A stretch of 64,000 nt of DNA, from NCBI RefSeq assembly GCF_020080835.1, contig NC_058161.1, positions 5,496,001 through 5,560,000 of the forward strand. The letters run 5' to 3'. Below are positions 33,191-45,418 of the stretch, piece after piece. The notes under the pieces were generated by a model. That model was not told the DNA's origin and ran no database searches. It worked only from the letters and a program-made list of their open reading frames with translations. This stretch comes from Cotesia glomerata (lineage: Eukaryota > Arthropoda > Insecta > Hymenoptera > Braconidae). The translations under genes were made by a program, and so were the position numbers. The stretch's first letter is position 1. Each line of letters starts with the position of its first letter.

Positions 33191-33194
33191 TTTT

Positions 33195-33850
33195 TTAACT
33201 TCCCGCTAAAAAAATCGAAGATATTCAAAAATCGGGAAGTTATTGGTTTTACCCCGTTTTGCAACGTATGTAAACCTCCTATAACTATTGAACGGTTTGA
33301 CCGATTTCATCGCGATTGGTATCATTCGAAAGGGCTTGGCCAAACTTAGATTTTGAATACAATTTGGACCGATAGATTTCGAGAAATCTCAAAAAAACTG
33401 TGAAATTTTTTTTTTTTAAAGTGGTTTTTTTTTAATAACTTTCAAACGGCTCTATCGATCAACTCCAAGAACTAATCAGCTCTTAACCTTGAAAAACCAC
33501 GTCAATCGCCGCTAATCCGGTCAAAATCGGTTCATTCGTTCGAGAGATATCGTGAAGGAAAGAAAACCGAAAAAAGTGTTTTTTTGGAATTACTCCGAAA
33601 TTTTTAGTTCGTTCAATTCAAACTTAAAGATTCTTTATGAAGCTCAAACAACTGCTTCAAATGCAGCCAATCGTTTGAAAATCGGTTCATTTATTCGAAA
33701 GTTATTGTGGTTTGAAAATTCAAAAAATAGTGTTTTATCAAACTTCTATCAGATTTTTGAGTTCGAAGAGCTCAAAAACATAGAAACGCTTTCTCTTTGA
33801 GCGGGAAGTTGCAGGGATGGCCTTCAGGGTCAACCGTTTTTCTAATTTTT
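33195..33850 (+). repeat. AACTTCCCGCT repeat family, copy 1
   Basis: It opens with an imperfect hairpin (AACTTCCCGCT ... ATCGGGAAGTTATTG) and closes AGCGGGAAGTTGCAGGGATG then GCCTTCAGGGTCAACCG. AACTTCCCGCT and AGCGGGAAGTT form inverted ends. It aligns with 50435-51345 through phrases such as CGGTTTGACCGATTTCATCG and ATTCGAAAGGGCT. An 82-codon frame inside is incidental. Confidence 0.8.
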
Positions 33851-33954
33851 TTCTAGAAAATGTTTATGACATTCAACACGTTTTATTAAGCAACAATCAG
33901 TTTAGTAATTGTTTAAACTTGAAATCAATCTCAGATAAGCTTCTAAATAGCGTC

Positions 33955-34075
33955 AAAAAATAATTTTTATTTTATAACTTATCTCCTGAAACTTAACTCT
34001 CTTGTTAGGAGAAGATTCAGCGATCATTGGCCCTCTGTCGGAAATTTCGAACACTAAGTTTCGTCAAAATATTAT
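33955..34075 (-). repeat. Repeat with GATCGCTGA-like core, copy 2 of 4
   Basis: The core reads AACTCTCTTGTTAGGAGAAG then ATTCAGCGATCATTGG and CCCTCTGTCGGAAATTT, the reverse complement of the cores at 10800-10935 and 40465-40585. Confidence 0.7.
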
Positions 34076-34079
34076 TTAT

Positions 34080-34385
34080 ATCTATTACAAGATGATTTTG
34101 AAAGACTATTTTTTTCGCTCCTCTAGAAAAATATTTTTTTATAAGCTGAATAAAAATTCTCTGAAAATTTTAGTCTTTAATTTGAATTTATCCATTTAAC
34201 CAAATTAGTGCCACTATCATGGACCAAAATGCAATTTGTAGAAAATAAGATACTCTTTGAAAGTACTTATAGTTGATTAACTTATTTTTAATATGTACAA
34301 GTCACCGAAGTCAAATTTTTTCGGAGTAATTGTGTTTTTCGCATTTTCCGGTAACACAATTGAAATTTTTTTTTGCATTAAGGAA
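34080..34385 (+). repeat. Dispersed repeat shared with 5543-5900 and 62230-62480
   Basis: Shared phrases include GAATAAAAATTCTCTGAAAA, GATACTCTTTGAAAGTACTT and TGTACAAGTCACCGAAGTCA. It is non-coding. Confidence 0.6.
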
Positions 34386-36260
34386 GTATGAGCGCTAGGC
34401 TGGGTGGTGATAGGTATCGACCCTAGCGCGGTAAGGGGAGAGCAGTAACCATATGATTTTTCTCAATATATAGATATACATTTAACACTGACTAATGGCG
34501 GTATTTATTTTTCTTTTAATTAACACACTTTAATTAGTCGGACAAGTGTAAATTTTTTTTAATTAAATTTATTACTAATATATTTACTTTCATCCATAAG
34601 TTTTTTAAAAATCTTCACCGACAGTTTTACGAGAAAAATACAGAAATGTATCAATGTTTGAAGGTTACCCCATAAGACCAATGTTAAATTGCTCAACTTC
34701 AAAGTTAATTATTTATTTAAATAATCGGGCAATCTCTTTCAAATTTTCGGATTTTATTTAGACATATTTAAACTTCGTATTAAAAAAAAATCAAGTCTTT
34801 TATCAAAAGTTGTCTTGGTGCTCGTACTTCCTTAAAGAGCTGAAATGCATTGCTTGAAAGACATAGAGCATTTTACAAATCAAATTGAAAGTTATGGATA
34901 TATATATGAATATATATATGAACATATATGAATACACCAGGCAATGTCGGAAAATTTTTTCACGGAAATAAAATTTTCACACAAAAAAAAAGCATTTCAA
35001 TTGATAAAAACAGATAGTTATTGTTAACAAACAAAGTATTCACCATTTTTATCGTTCATATCCGGCAACTAACGTCGATTTTGTTTCCGATAAAATTTTT
35101 ATGATTCTATTGTTGACTTGACAATTTTTTATCTTCCGTATAAACTTCAATAAAAAGCCCCAACTGACATTGTATTTCCCGTCGGATTTTAATCTCGTCA
35201 CTTTGGTATCAAAATATTAGCTTATAGTTTTAATTTAACTTTAACTTTGACTGATTTAATTATTATTTACTAAAGATATTAAATTATATAGACGTATAAT
35301 AAACGAGCATTGACGTTCCAATTAACTAGATCTGGAAATCAGTAACCAATAGCATCGATTTAATTAAACAGATAAACAATTTACTCCCTTAAACTCAGGA
35401 TATGCTGGAATTATTTATTTAAATGGTTGATAAATTACCAATCAAACGACAGATAAACGTCAACCGTTCTATTAAAAATCAATTCAAGTGCCGTAGTATT
35501 TTTTTTATCAATAACAACAATCATAACGATAAATATATATATTGATTTTGACGTGTGCAGCGTGTGTGGGTCTATATAAAATATATATGTATGTGTGTAT
35601 GTCGAACGCTGATAAAATATCCCTTTTGGATGTCGATAAAATTCGCTGTATCAGCAGTCATAGTAATTCGAGGTTTTCGTTTTGCATAGAAAACAATGAT
35701 GTGTCACTAGAGTTTCGAGAGCATCGCAAAGGGTACAGGGACGCTTCACTTGCATGACGAGCACGAATTTCCATCACTACCTAGTTTTTATCTTTTCCCA
35801 GCCGGTAACATAAAATAAAGGTAATTTCGGAATTTAAATTGCGCTCTATCTTTCCGCTCATTTTTCACCTCTACCTGCTTCTGAAATTTATGGTGTGTAA
35901 ATATATGTCAAAAGTTTACAGCCTACAATAATCATTGGATTTAAAATAAAATCATATTAGGCCCATAAAAATTGTTATGCATGGCCAGAAAATTTTTTAA
36001 TTGTTATAAATTTTCTTGATATCGACGGGTCTAATTAGCAATTGGTCTAACTCCTTATTTTTTAGAGACTGATTTTTTTTTAATTTTGATGTAGCAATAA
36101 TCAAATTATAAATTATTTGAATGATCCAAATGAAAATACTATACTTCGATTAGATATTCAAATGTTTTTTAAAGTGATAATTAATTTTTAATTAATTGTT
36201 TTTTTATACAAATGGAAGATTCTCTAAAATAGAGTTAGATAATTTGCTAATTAGAACGTC
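34386..36260. other. Spacer, no gene
   Basis: Mostly AT-rich. Short balanced patches occur at 34385-34440 and 35630-35760. An ATATATGAA simple repeat is at 34895-34930. No gene is supported. Confidence 0.4.
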
Positions 36261-36261
36261 G

Positions 36262-36365
36262 ATATATTTAAAAAAAAAAATTATTTTTATTTTAAAACTT
36301 AACTCTCTTGTCAGGAGATAAATCAGCGATCATGCACCCTCTGTCGGAGATTTTTAAAACTATTT
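36262..36365 (-). repeat. Repeat with GATCGCTGA-like core, copy 3 of 4
   Basis: It reads TTAACTCTCTTGTCAGGAGA then ATCAGCGATCATGCACCCTC and TGTCGGAGATTTTT, closely matching 33955-34075. Confidence 0.7.
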
Positions 36366-37178
36366 TTCATCGAAAAATTATATATTAATAATGAGCATTA
36401 GACACGTTCAAAAAATCGGATATTTTGTCACCGTATATATATCAAAATTCGAAAAAATTTTTTTTTCTTAAACTTAAATTTTAGAAGGTTGTAACATTAA
36501 AACGGTGAGTTACATCAATTCGCGGGTGAGGACACTTTTTATAGGAAGTAAAATTTCAAATAAGAACCTCGATTAAAATTAAAAAAAAAACAAAATTTTT
36601 CTTTCGCGGTTTACATTTGTGTGATAATTTTCAGTCTTGAGCGAAAAAAATATTTTTTTTTTCTTGACGATTAATTCTTATCGATCGTGCTGAGACAATG
36701 AGTCAGAAATGTCTGTACTGTCTTGGTGACAAATTTAATAACTCTTTGTGAGCATAAAAGCTATAAACAGTATTATCAAAGTCACCTTGAGTTATCGGAC
36801 GCGCAAAAACTGACTCATAGATTCCGAATGAAAAATAAATAAAAATCTACTGAAAATATTTTTAATTTGTTTATTATCAAAATTATTAAACAAATGGAAG
36901 GTAAATGATTTAATTTTCTTTTATTTCTTTTTATTAAGAGAAAGAAATTAAATTATTCTTCTAATTAAAAAAAAAACACTGCGGTCTTTTGGTTAAAAGA
37001 CTTTTTTTTATTAAAACTGAAAAAGCAATTGTTTGAAAAAAAATTTCGTATTTTGTTTTAAAAAAAAAACTCTCACGTTTGAGTTTCAAAGTATGTTTAA
37101 GAAAAAATATATTTTCCGAACCCCCACCCTCAGCTATGACTTTTAGTATAAATAAGCCGGCTCAGGTCTGCGAGCGCC
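36366..37178. other. AT-rich spacer, no gene
   Basis: Poly-T runs and no recognisable repeat edge. Confidence 0.4.
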
Positions 37179-37227
37179 AGTCTTCGCCTACAGATAATTT
37201 ATTTAGAATTATCTATAGGCGAAGACT
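37179..37227 (+). other. 21-base hairpin with 7-base loop
   Basis: Arms 37179-37199 (AGTCTTCGCCTACAGATAAT) and 37207-37227 pair with one mismatch around the loop TATTTAG. The size and form parallel the hairpin at 17547-17603. The arms are short for an animal microRNA precursor, and a small inverted duplication is more likely. Confidence 0.6.
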
Positions 37228-38023
37228 TATGTTCATAGATTGGTTCCATGCGTCCTGATCAACAAACAAAACATCCCTAAGACGAAATATTCCTAAATAA
37301 AATCTTGAAAAAGCAAGTAGCGAAAAAATTAGCGTCACTGAGATCGTTACCAATTAAAGCACATAAAATTTCTTCTATCGCTGTTCTGAAGCGCTAACAT
37401 CCGAAATTTGAATAAACCTCCTTACAAAATAGTTAAAGTAGCCATAGAAAAGCATGTAGTACAAAACAACCGAGAACCAAGTGTAAAATTAAAGCACAAG
37501 AAACTCACAATTATCCAGCAATTCAGACAGTAAAGCAGAGGAAAGATGTACTACACGAGAAGAGAAGAGAAGGATGATATATATTTGAATAAAAGAAGCT
37601 TTGCTTGCGTTTTGAATGCCCCCAGACATATTCGTGATCGTTCTCCGTATATATGTTCGTCGAAAGGGCACTTATCAGTGCTCCAGACGGCACTAAGCTC
37701 TTCTGTGAGTGTGGTTGCTGTAAAACTTTAACTACCTATGTCTCTCTTGTGTCATTTACCGTTTTACCATTTTATCTTCAGTCTTTACTCTTTACTCTAC
37801 GTGTCTCAAGTCTTATCAACCACAGCTTTCAATTCATCAGCGCTATCGCTCGTAAGTCAACTTAGTTCCTCATTTTGTTTCGCTACACTATTCTCGCGTT
37901 AGTTATAATTTTATTTCATGTTTACAATTTGTAATTAACTTGAAAAACCTGACAATTAATGAGTAAAATTATCTTTGAATTATGAAACATTTTTTTCATT
38001 CTTTTTAATTAGAATTTTGTCAT
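37228..38023. other. Spacer, no gene
   Basis: Overlapping short frames at 37489-37865 have no recognisable domain. The region is of mixed composition and non-repetitive. Confidence 0.4.
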
Positions 38024-38901
38024 TACACGGAGAAAAATTAATTATACTACCTACTATACAAAAATAATAACTCCTACTATCTAAAATGGTAATAAAATTA
38101 ATTAGTAACAAAATAACAGGTGGTATCATTGACAATTATAATAGTCACTATTAATAATGGTAACGATTACTATTGAAAATAATAATTGTAATTATAATAA
38201 ATTATAACTGTTACAATCGAAGATGGTAACCATCTCAGATTGTAAAAATTCTGAAAGAAAAAATGATATAAATTTACTTAATTAAATCCTTTATTTACAT
38301 CCATATTTTAGCTAATGTACATTTTTTTCTTTGAAATATTAAAATATTTTAAATTACCTTCAAAATTTTTTTTTTTTTAATTTGATTTTTTTGAAGATTA
38401 AAATTTTTTTTTTTTATTTTAATTTTATTGAAAATTTTGATTTTTTTGAAAATTTCAAATTTTTTTTGAAAAACTTGACGTTGAAACTTGTTTTAGACAA
38501 ATAAAATTTAAAAATAATTTCAATCTGAATTTAATCCCGATTTTTTGTGCACTACAGCTGCTTTTAGTTTATTCAGAAATGCATCCATGGTAATGCAGAT
38601 TCTTAATTTTTTTAATATTTTTTACTAGCTTAGATAATAGTTATTATTATTACTGATGGTAAATGCAACCATCAGGTTATATTAGGAATTACGATTTTGA
38701 TAATAGTAGTAACTAATTTAAATATTAACAGTTATTATTACTGATTACCATCATAATAGTAGTAGTTACCATCAGGATGGTAAATAATACAATTCAGATA
38801 GTTTACTTAATTATTTAAATAATATTTACTACTATCGAATTCAGTTAATAGATTTTAATATAACTAGATAATAAACTCTACTATAAAATTTTCTCCGTGT
38901 A
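38024..38901 (+). mobile_element. TACACGGAG-ended element with ATGGTAAT units
   Basis: The left tip TACACGGAGAAAAATTAATT faces the right tip AAAATTTTCTCCGTGTA. The flanking arms carry repeated ACTACTAT/ATGGTAA units in inverse arrangement. The centre is T-rich. It is non-coding. Confidence 0.75.
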
Positions 38902-39109
38902 GATATTATGATTCAAAATTTCTTAAATTTGGCTTGCATTTGAGTCTAAGTCTTCGCTGTATGTTATAAAAAATTTCATGTCAATTAGAAGTGTAATTAA
39001 TTAATTATAATGGAATCAAGATTAAGAATTCTACAAATTTACATATTAGTACGGACAGAAAAAAATTTTTTTAAAACTACATAAAAAAAATATGTTTTAC
39101 TAACACAAA

Positions 39110-39480
39110 TCTGAAGTAAAAAAAAAGTCAATTATTTTACACAGAAAAAGTCATATTTATTAACAATTTACCGATGAAAAAATAAATTAGTGATCGTGGT
39201 GTAAATTTAATGAATGTTCATACAATACACCAGCTTTTTAAAATTCAATACTCAAGCGAATAAAATTCTACAACTCTGGGTTAAAATTACATGCATTAAT
39301 AACTTTAATAGATCATAATACTCCTTTGACTAAAAATTTCATCCAATTCTATGACAATACTTTTTGTATTTTGGAAATTTTCTTCAATTTATTAATTAGA
39401 ATTTTGTCTTTAGATATTATGATTAAAAATTTCTAAAATTTGGCCTGAATTTGAGTATTATCTATACATTATAAAAAATT
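39110..39480 (-). repeat. Dispersed repeat, partial copy 3 of 3
   Basis: ATCATAATACTCCTTTGACT then AAAAATTTCATCCA at 39313-39346 is the reverse complement of 28290-28322, and the surrounding sequence follows the same order in reverse. Confidence 0.55.
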
Positions 39481-40464
39481 ATAACTTAATTTGGCAATGT
39501 AATGAATTAGTCATTACGGAACAAAGATTAAAAGCCCTACAAATTCATACATTAGTATAAATATAGATAACTCCTTGTTAATTAGTAAGTTACAATAAAG
39601 ACAAAATCCATAATCCAAAGTTACTAAATTTGATTACGGATTAATTGAAAGTTAGACTATAAGATCAGAATGTTAATACTCTGGTTACTTAGGAACTGGC
39701 TTACAAATAACCCGGCTGAAGGTTATGACCCTAGAAAGTACTCCGGGATCGAGTCCGTCGCTTTCCGATAATTTAACATTTAATCGAACAGAACAAATAG
39801 AAGGGACATGGAAATCAGGCATCAAATTAGGGTTTTCCCTCCTTAGAATCTTCTTATTATTACTGAATCCCAAGACAATTTGAATTTAAAACGAAAAGTG
39901 AATTTCCAGAAGCTTCTTCCCATAAACTTTCGTTAAAGATCAAATGTTTAAATTCAATTCGAATCCTCTGTGGAATTGACAAATTTTTTTTAATTTAGAA
40001 GGAAAATAAAATCCAAAAAATAGTTTGGGGATTGGGAGCATAGATCTGAATGTTAACTGCGATTTCTCGATGGGCAGGGGCAGATATCCGGAAATGCGGT
40101 GACTGGTTGTTCGTACCGACCCGTTCGATTCGAGTTTTAGTCGCCGGACTTTTTGCCACCGAGATTGCTCGGGATCCATATGCAAATGCCTTACCAGCAG
40201 CTTTTCGAAGGCTCTAGGGATTTGGTCCTGGGTGAGAGCGAGAGAAGACTAAACTAAAAAATTCTGTAGAATAAACCATCGAATCCCCGGGTAAATCTAA
40301 CTCACCCTTTATATCTAGATCCTTGCTTACGATCGTGAGCATAAAACACATGACTCACTCAATTTTGTCCCCCTTCTGCCGCCTCTTTCTAAGTCTTTTA
40401 GACATGGATTATTTTCTGCTTTCTGACCCGCAATTTGCTTTCTCGTGAAAAAATTTTCCGGTAT
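39481..40464. other. Spacer with a balanced island, no gene
   Basis: The stretch 40060-40400 is less AT-rich (for example CGTACCGACCCGTTCGATTC). Minus-strand frames at 39685-39873 and 39940-40185 lack domains. Confidence 0.35.
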
Positions 40465-40585
40465 GTTTATTTATAATTTTTTGATCGGAAATGGTATTGG
40501 AATTTTCCGACAGATGGCGCATGATCGCTGAATTGTCTCATTATAAGAGAGTTAATTTAAAGTTCTTAAGTTTTAAAATAATAAT
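40465..40585 (+). repeat. Repeat with GATCGCTGA-like core, copy 4 of 4
   Basis: It reads TTCCGACAGATGGCGCATGA then TCGCTGAATTG and AAGAGAGTTAATTT. This is the cleanest of the four copies. Confidence 0.7.
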
Positions 40586-40779
40586 TAGTTGCTTTAAAAA
40601 ATCTAGATCTAAAATAAAGTAGGACAAATCTCTATAAATCTTCTCCAATGCATAGAATGATTGCTATATGTAATTTGATCTCTCAAAACGAGACGTATGA
40701 AGCTGATATTTTTGGCTTCAATCAACCATTGACCTCCAGCGCCCTGGCATCCATGATAATCCAATGTCGCTAAATGTGC

Positions 40780-41221
40780 TCAGATCTATCAGTAATCAAT
40801 GTACAAAATTTTTTTTTCTTTTTCTTTATATTATTATTATTTTTTTTATTATATATTATATATTATATGCTAAGCTATATCTTATGTCATGTAATATAAT
40901 TGAAAAATTATCTTTTTTTTTATTTTTGATTTTTATGAACGTGTCGCTTTATAAGATTGTTTAATCTAAGTGTGAATTATATTAAGTGATTTTTGATTAT
41001 TATTATTTTTCTTTCATTTGTTTTTTATGAACTTGCAACTTTCGTGAGACTGCTTAATTTAAGTACAAATTGTAACAAGTGGTATCTATAATTATGAAAA
41101 CATAATATTTTATTGTCTCCATTATATACACTGTTTATAAGTTTTATGATGATTGTAAATGACCCTGTTATTGGCCGGTAGGCTGTTGGGTCTAAGTTAA
41201 ATAAATAAATAAATAAATAAA
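40780..41221 (+). mobile_element. Non-LTR retrotransposon 3' end with (TAAA)n tail
   Basis: The segment ends CTGTTGGGTCTAAGTTAAAT and an AAATAAATAAAT run at 41200-41220, typical of Jockey/CR1/R1-type 3' ends. Two internal units of similar sequence (ATGAAC, AGAYTG, TTTAAGT, AATT) start near 40936 and 41027, as in LINE 3' regions that carry duplicated segments. No reverse transcriptase is attached; the left limit is uncertain. Confidence 0.6.
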
Positions 41222-44200
41222 GTATATTTATAACGAACAAAACATTTTTATGATCAAAGATTTTAGAAAAGTACACACTCTAAATTTTTATAATAACAAA
41301 ATAAAAATACTCTACATTTTAAAAGATATTTGTAACATAAATTATAATCCTTGGAATTAATAAAAAGTACTTCAACAGATACTTATTAAAAATAATTAGC
41401 TGAAGGGCTTTATTCGTTAAATTTGTCCATAGTTTTATTGTTGTTATTACTGCGATTGTTAGATATTGTTAATTAGTATGTAAGGATAAACAAACAAAAA
41501 TTAATTCAAGTTTTTGTAATATAATTTTTCCTAAAAATATATTTTAAAATGATAAAACTACATTAAAATTCTATAAAAATAAATAATACCTATAATTAAC
41601 ACGAGTTAAGTCGATATAAAGAGAAAAAAACAAAAAACATATGTATACTCATTATATTTTATATTGTATTTTATATCAATAAAAATATTGGAAAATAAAA
41701 AAGAATCAAGTTGTCTTAACTCTCCAAAGAAGCTCATCAGAAATTGTTTTTTAGTTTAATGAGATAATAAAACTATATTTTATTGAATTTGATATTTTAG
41801 TTTCTAGAAGAAATCAAAAAAACCATACTTGCAGTTCCAAGTTTGCTTCTGGTTAAGGGTAACCTTACATACAGTATATACAAATTGAGTGCTGGATGGA
41901 GCACGCAAACACGTACACAGCTCACGAGATCTTTGATTTTAGATTGCTGGTGGGCACGTACGCAAGCTCTATTCAATTCAAACCGCTTTGAATTTTACGG
42001 AGATATTAATAATCATTAAATGTTAACGAACTATTCAAACAATTTAAAGAGATTTTCAGTGTAAGTGTTCTTATGGTTGTCGTAAACTTGAAAAAGTTAT
42101 TGCCAAGGTTAGAGTTAAATAGTTTCATAAAATATAAAGATTATTCATTTAGGATTAAAAAAAATCACTCTAGTTTTTTTAAGAAATAAAATAATCTTCA
42201 AACAGCTGACAATTTTTATTGATTTTCATTAAACAAAATTAATTATTATTTTTAATTAGCTATTTTTTATAATTTCCTCCGCAATTTTTGAAAATTCGTC
42301 TTGTTAATAATTTATTGTTGAAAAAAAAAATTACATCTTTTCAATAATTGTTTTTTTGTTTTTTTAGAAAAAAAAATGTCAGATAACTGCTATATTCCGA
42401 AGAATAAAAAAAATACTCACTTTAAAGTGAAAAAGTTATTTTAAAAATAACTAAAGTAATTTAAAAATAGATCATCTTCATCAAAGTAGACTTATAATAA
42501 TAGTTTCTTATAAACTACCCTCGGAAACTTGCTCGGGATTAACAACCTCTCATCTTAATCCTGTATTCGCAGCTTTCTTGATTGGTCTGTTGTTCTCCGA
42601 TGATGTAAAATTGAAAGCAATCTCGCTTAATACAAGTGAATATAAATACTCCTCTGATACTTTATTAATCAAGTTCATATAGTTGTTGGTGTTAAACAAA
42701 TTTAACAAACAAAACTTTATAAACAAAGTAAAAATTTTTCGCCATTTCGTAAAATGTTAAAGTTTTTTTGTTTAATTTTAAATTTTTAGTGTGTTAATTA
42801 ACCTCAATCGTTTGTGTTTTTCAATTAGTCGGTTGTTCAACACACAAAAATGTTAATCGATACTTAAATACCACTTGTTAAATGTAACTTTGAAATTTAA
42901 CACAAGAATTATGTTAAAGAGATTCGAGCGTAACTTATGAGCCAAAATAATGTTTAAATTTTTTTGTACTTTCAGTCTTCCCAATATTCGTTAAAATTCT
43001 TTATCTTAATTAAAAATAATTTGATTTAGATCAATTTAAAATATTAATAAAAATTATTGGATTGAGTCAATGGTGTATTTGCACAATTATAAGCTAAGTG
43101 ATGCTCTCACTGCAGTGATGACCAGATGAATTCAGTGAAGACTCGGTCAAGGGTTGAAAGTTTAATCGATACTCGATCACGTCCCTGCTAGACGAGACCG
43201 TCAACTGTTAACCGTCATACTATTCTATGCCAGATGCCAGTGATCATGAATTATCGATTAGATGTTGTATGTTGAGCTTCGTTGTACACCGATCGATACG
43301 AACAGAGAGAAAATAACTGTACTGTCAAGGAGTAAATGTGCACTTGACGCGAAATACTATTACCAACGCTATCGGTTTCGAGTAGCTTTTGACTTGACAA
43401 ACGTTTTCACTTTCCGCTTGTAATCGATGCAATAGCTCCAAAATCATTGTTAGACTCGCTTGAAAAAATTGCTTTTTATAAATATTTTTTCACGTTTTTC
43501 AAGTGTGTAATTTTGTTATAAAGTATTCTAGTGTGTAATTATTTACATACTTACATATGTGTAAATTTTTCATACAGAATGTTAACATGGTTGCTTTTTA
43601 CACACTTATTTTTGAAGTGTTCAAACACTTTCATGCATGCTTTGCAGAAAAAATAAAAAAATTTTGAATAAAAAATTTTTTTTTGCCATCAACAGAAATG
43701 TTCAAATTTTTTGAATAAATAAAAAAATAAATTTTTTTGCAATGTAATAAATTTATCAATATTATAATAATTTTTTGAATATGAATTTCTATCCAAATGT
43801 TTGAAATTTAACTAATATTTAATTACATTGAAACAAAATAGTTATTGTAAATGTAGCCACAATTGTGATAGTTCGTCAATTATAAAACGGTCAGCTGACA
43901 GCCTTATGACCGTGACGTGACGTTCAAAAATAATCTGTCAGCTTCATATCACTATTATTAACCATTAATTATTAATTTGTACAATACTCATATATAATTC
44001 TGATTATAAAATAAAATACATTTTTTGTGCATGGAAATTTTTCTTTACAAAAATTATTAATTACATGTAGTTACAACTTTACACTGTAGATTATTTTTCT
44101 TATATAAAAATAATTTTTCTGTGATATCAGGATCATTTAATTTAATAAATAATTTTCCAATTATAAGAAACTAGTTACTGTTTAATATTTTGAATATTTT

Positions 44201-44400
44201 ATGGCTAAATTATCAAGGACACTTTTATGTTATCTAGTAAATAAAAATCTTCAATTAGGTTACTCCGTTCGATAAATCTCTACCCCTGGTAGTAATTAAT
44301 TACATTGAATTATGTTCCAATTAAAATTGTATTTATTTAAGCATTGGGATAATAATTAAACACGAAGACGGTCTTCTGATGTAAAAATAAAAACTTACAA
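41222..44400. other. AT-rich spacer with two balanced islands, no gene
   Basis: Islands of less AT-rich, non-repetitive sequence lie at 41870-42000 and 43060-43460 (for example GGTCAAGGGTTGAAAG, CCAGTGATCATGAATTATCG). No coding frame is supported. They could be conserved non-coding elements. Confidence 0.35.
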
Positions 44401-44401
44401 C

Positions 44402-45418
44402 TGCACGAAAAAAAGAAAACAGGAATAATTACAGTATAATGTAAAATCGGTCCCGTCGTAATCAAAACTAGATAAATTACAGTTTGAAATAACATTTTTC
44501 TACATTCTACAATGTAATTCTTATATAATCTGTAATAATTACAATCTGAAACTGTAATTTTTACAGTTTTCATCACAAAGCGCCACGTTGCATTATACAC
44601 GGAGAAAAAAATTTAGCTACAGGAACTTTATAGTAGTTAGTTAGTTGTAAAAAGTTCCAGTAGGTTAACGTATTCTTATGGTAACTATACCGTTTGGCTC
44701 CTATAACTCTATGTCGTTGAGTTCTGAGAGCTAAACGTTATTTACCTCTCACAACTCTACAGGATTGTTCTAAGACTATAACAAATTTTAACAAATCTAT
44801 AATGCGCGATTTAATATTGAAAATTTAATAAATAAATGCAGCAGAACGAGTTTATATTGCCAATAATAATTGTTTATGACAAATAAGAATAGTATTATAA
44901 TAGAAATAAAATAAGAATAGAACTTATATTACAAAGAAAAATTATCACAATCACAATATATTAAACTAATAAATTAAATTAACAGTCACTGCAAATGAAC
45001 CTTGAAAAACCATAAATACAAAACCGTTCTAACGAAATTCAATTTGACAAAAAAAAAATACCTATTTCGTTAAATAAATAAACTGATAACTTAATTGTGC
45101 TCATATATTTTTAATAATATGGATTAGTAACAAAATGATTATGTTTGTCATTTTGGAAGGTTATGAAATATGTCAGCGCACTCCACTACTGCGCAACGTA
45201 AAGCTCTCCCAACTATACCGTTGGTCTCTCAGAACTATCCCGTTGAGCTCTGAGAGCTCAACAACATTTAGTTATCAGAACTAAATAAAATTTTGTTACT
45301 GTAACTCTATAGCAAACAGTAAACTGTGTATAGTTATGGTAACTCTACAATTTCGTTCCCAGAATGAAATTTTTTTTTCCGTGTATACTGTAATTTTTCG
45401 AGTTTTTTTTTCCGTGTA
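44402..45418 (+). mobile_element. Outer element interrupted by a CACGG element
   Basis: The left flank starts GCACGAAAAAAAGAAAACAG with repeated TTACAGT phrases; the right flank is TACTGTAATTTTTCGAGTTT then TTTTTTTCCGTGTAA. Joined across the insertion at 44596-45385 they form one small inverted-repeat element. Confidence 0.55.
44596..45385 (-). mobile_element. CACGG/GTTGAGCTCTCAGAGC family, full copy
   Basis: The tips are TACACGGAGAAAAAAATTTA and GAATGAAATTTTTTTTTCCG then TGTA; TA borders both sides. It aligns in reverse complement with 46855-47822 along its length, lacking about 180 bases present there. It contains the palindromic GAGCTCTGAGAGCTCAAC and the GCGCAACGTAAAGC phrase. It is non-coding. 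Confidence 0.85.

Noticed and set aside
37179..37227. MicroRNA precursor
   Set aside because: The stem is only 21 bases with a 7-base loop, shorter than animal precursors. Kept as a hairpin only.
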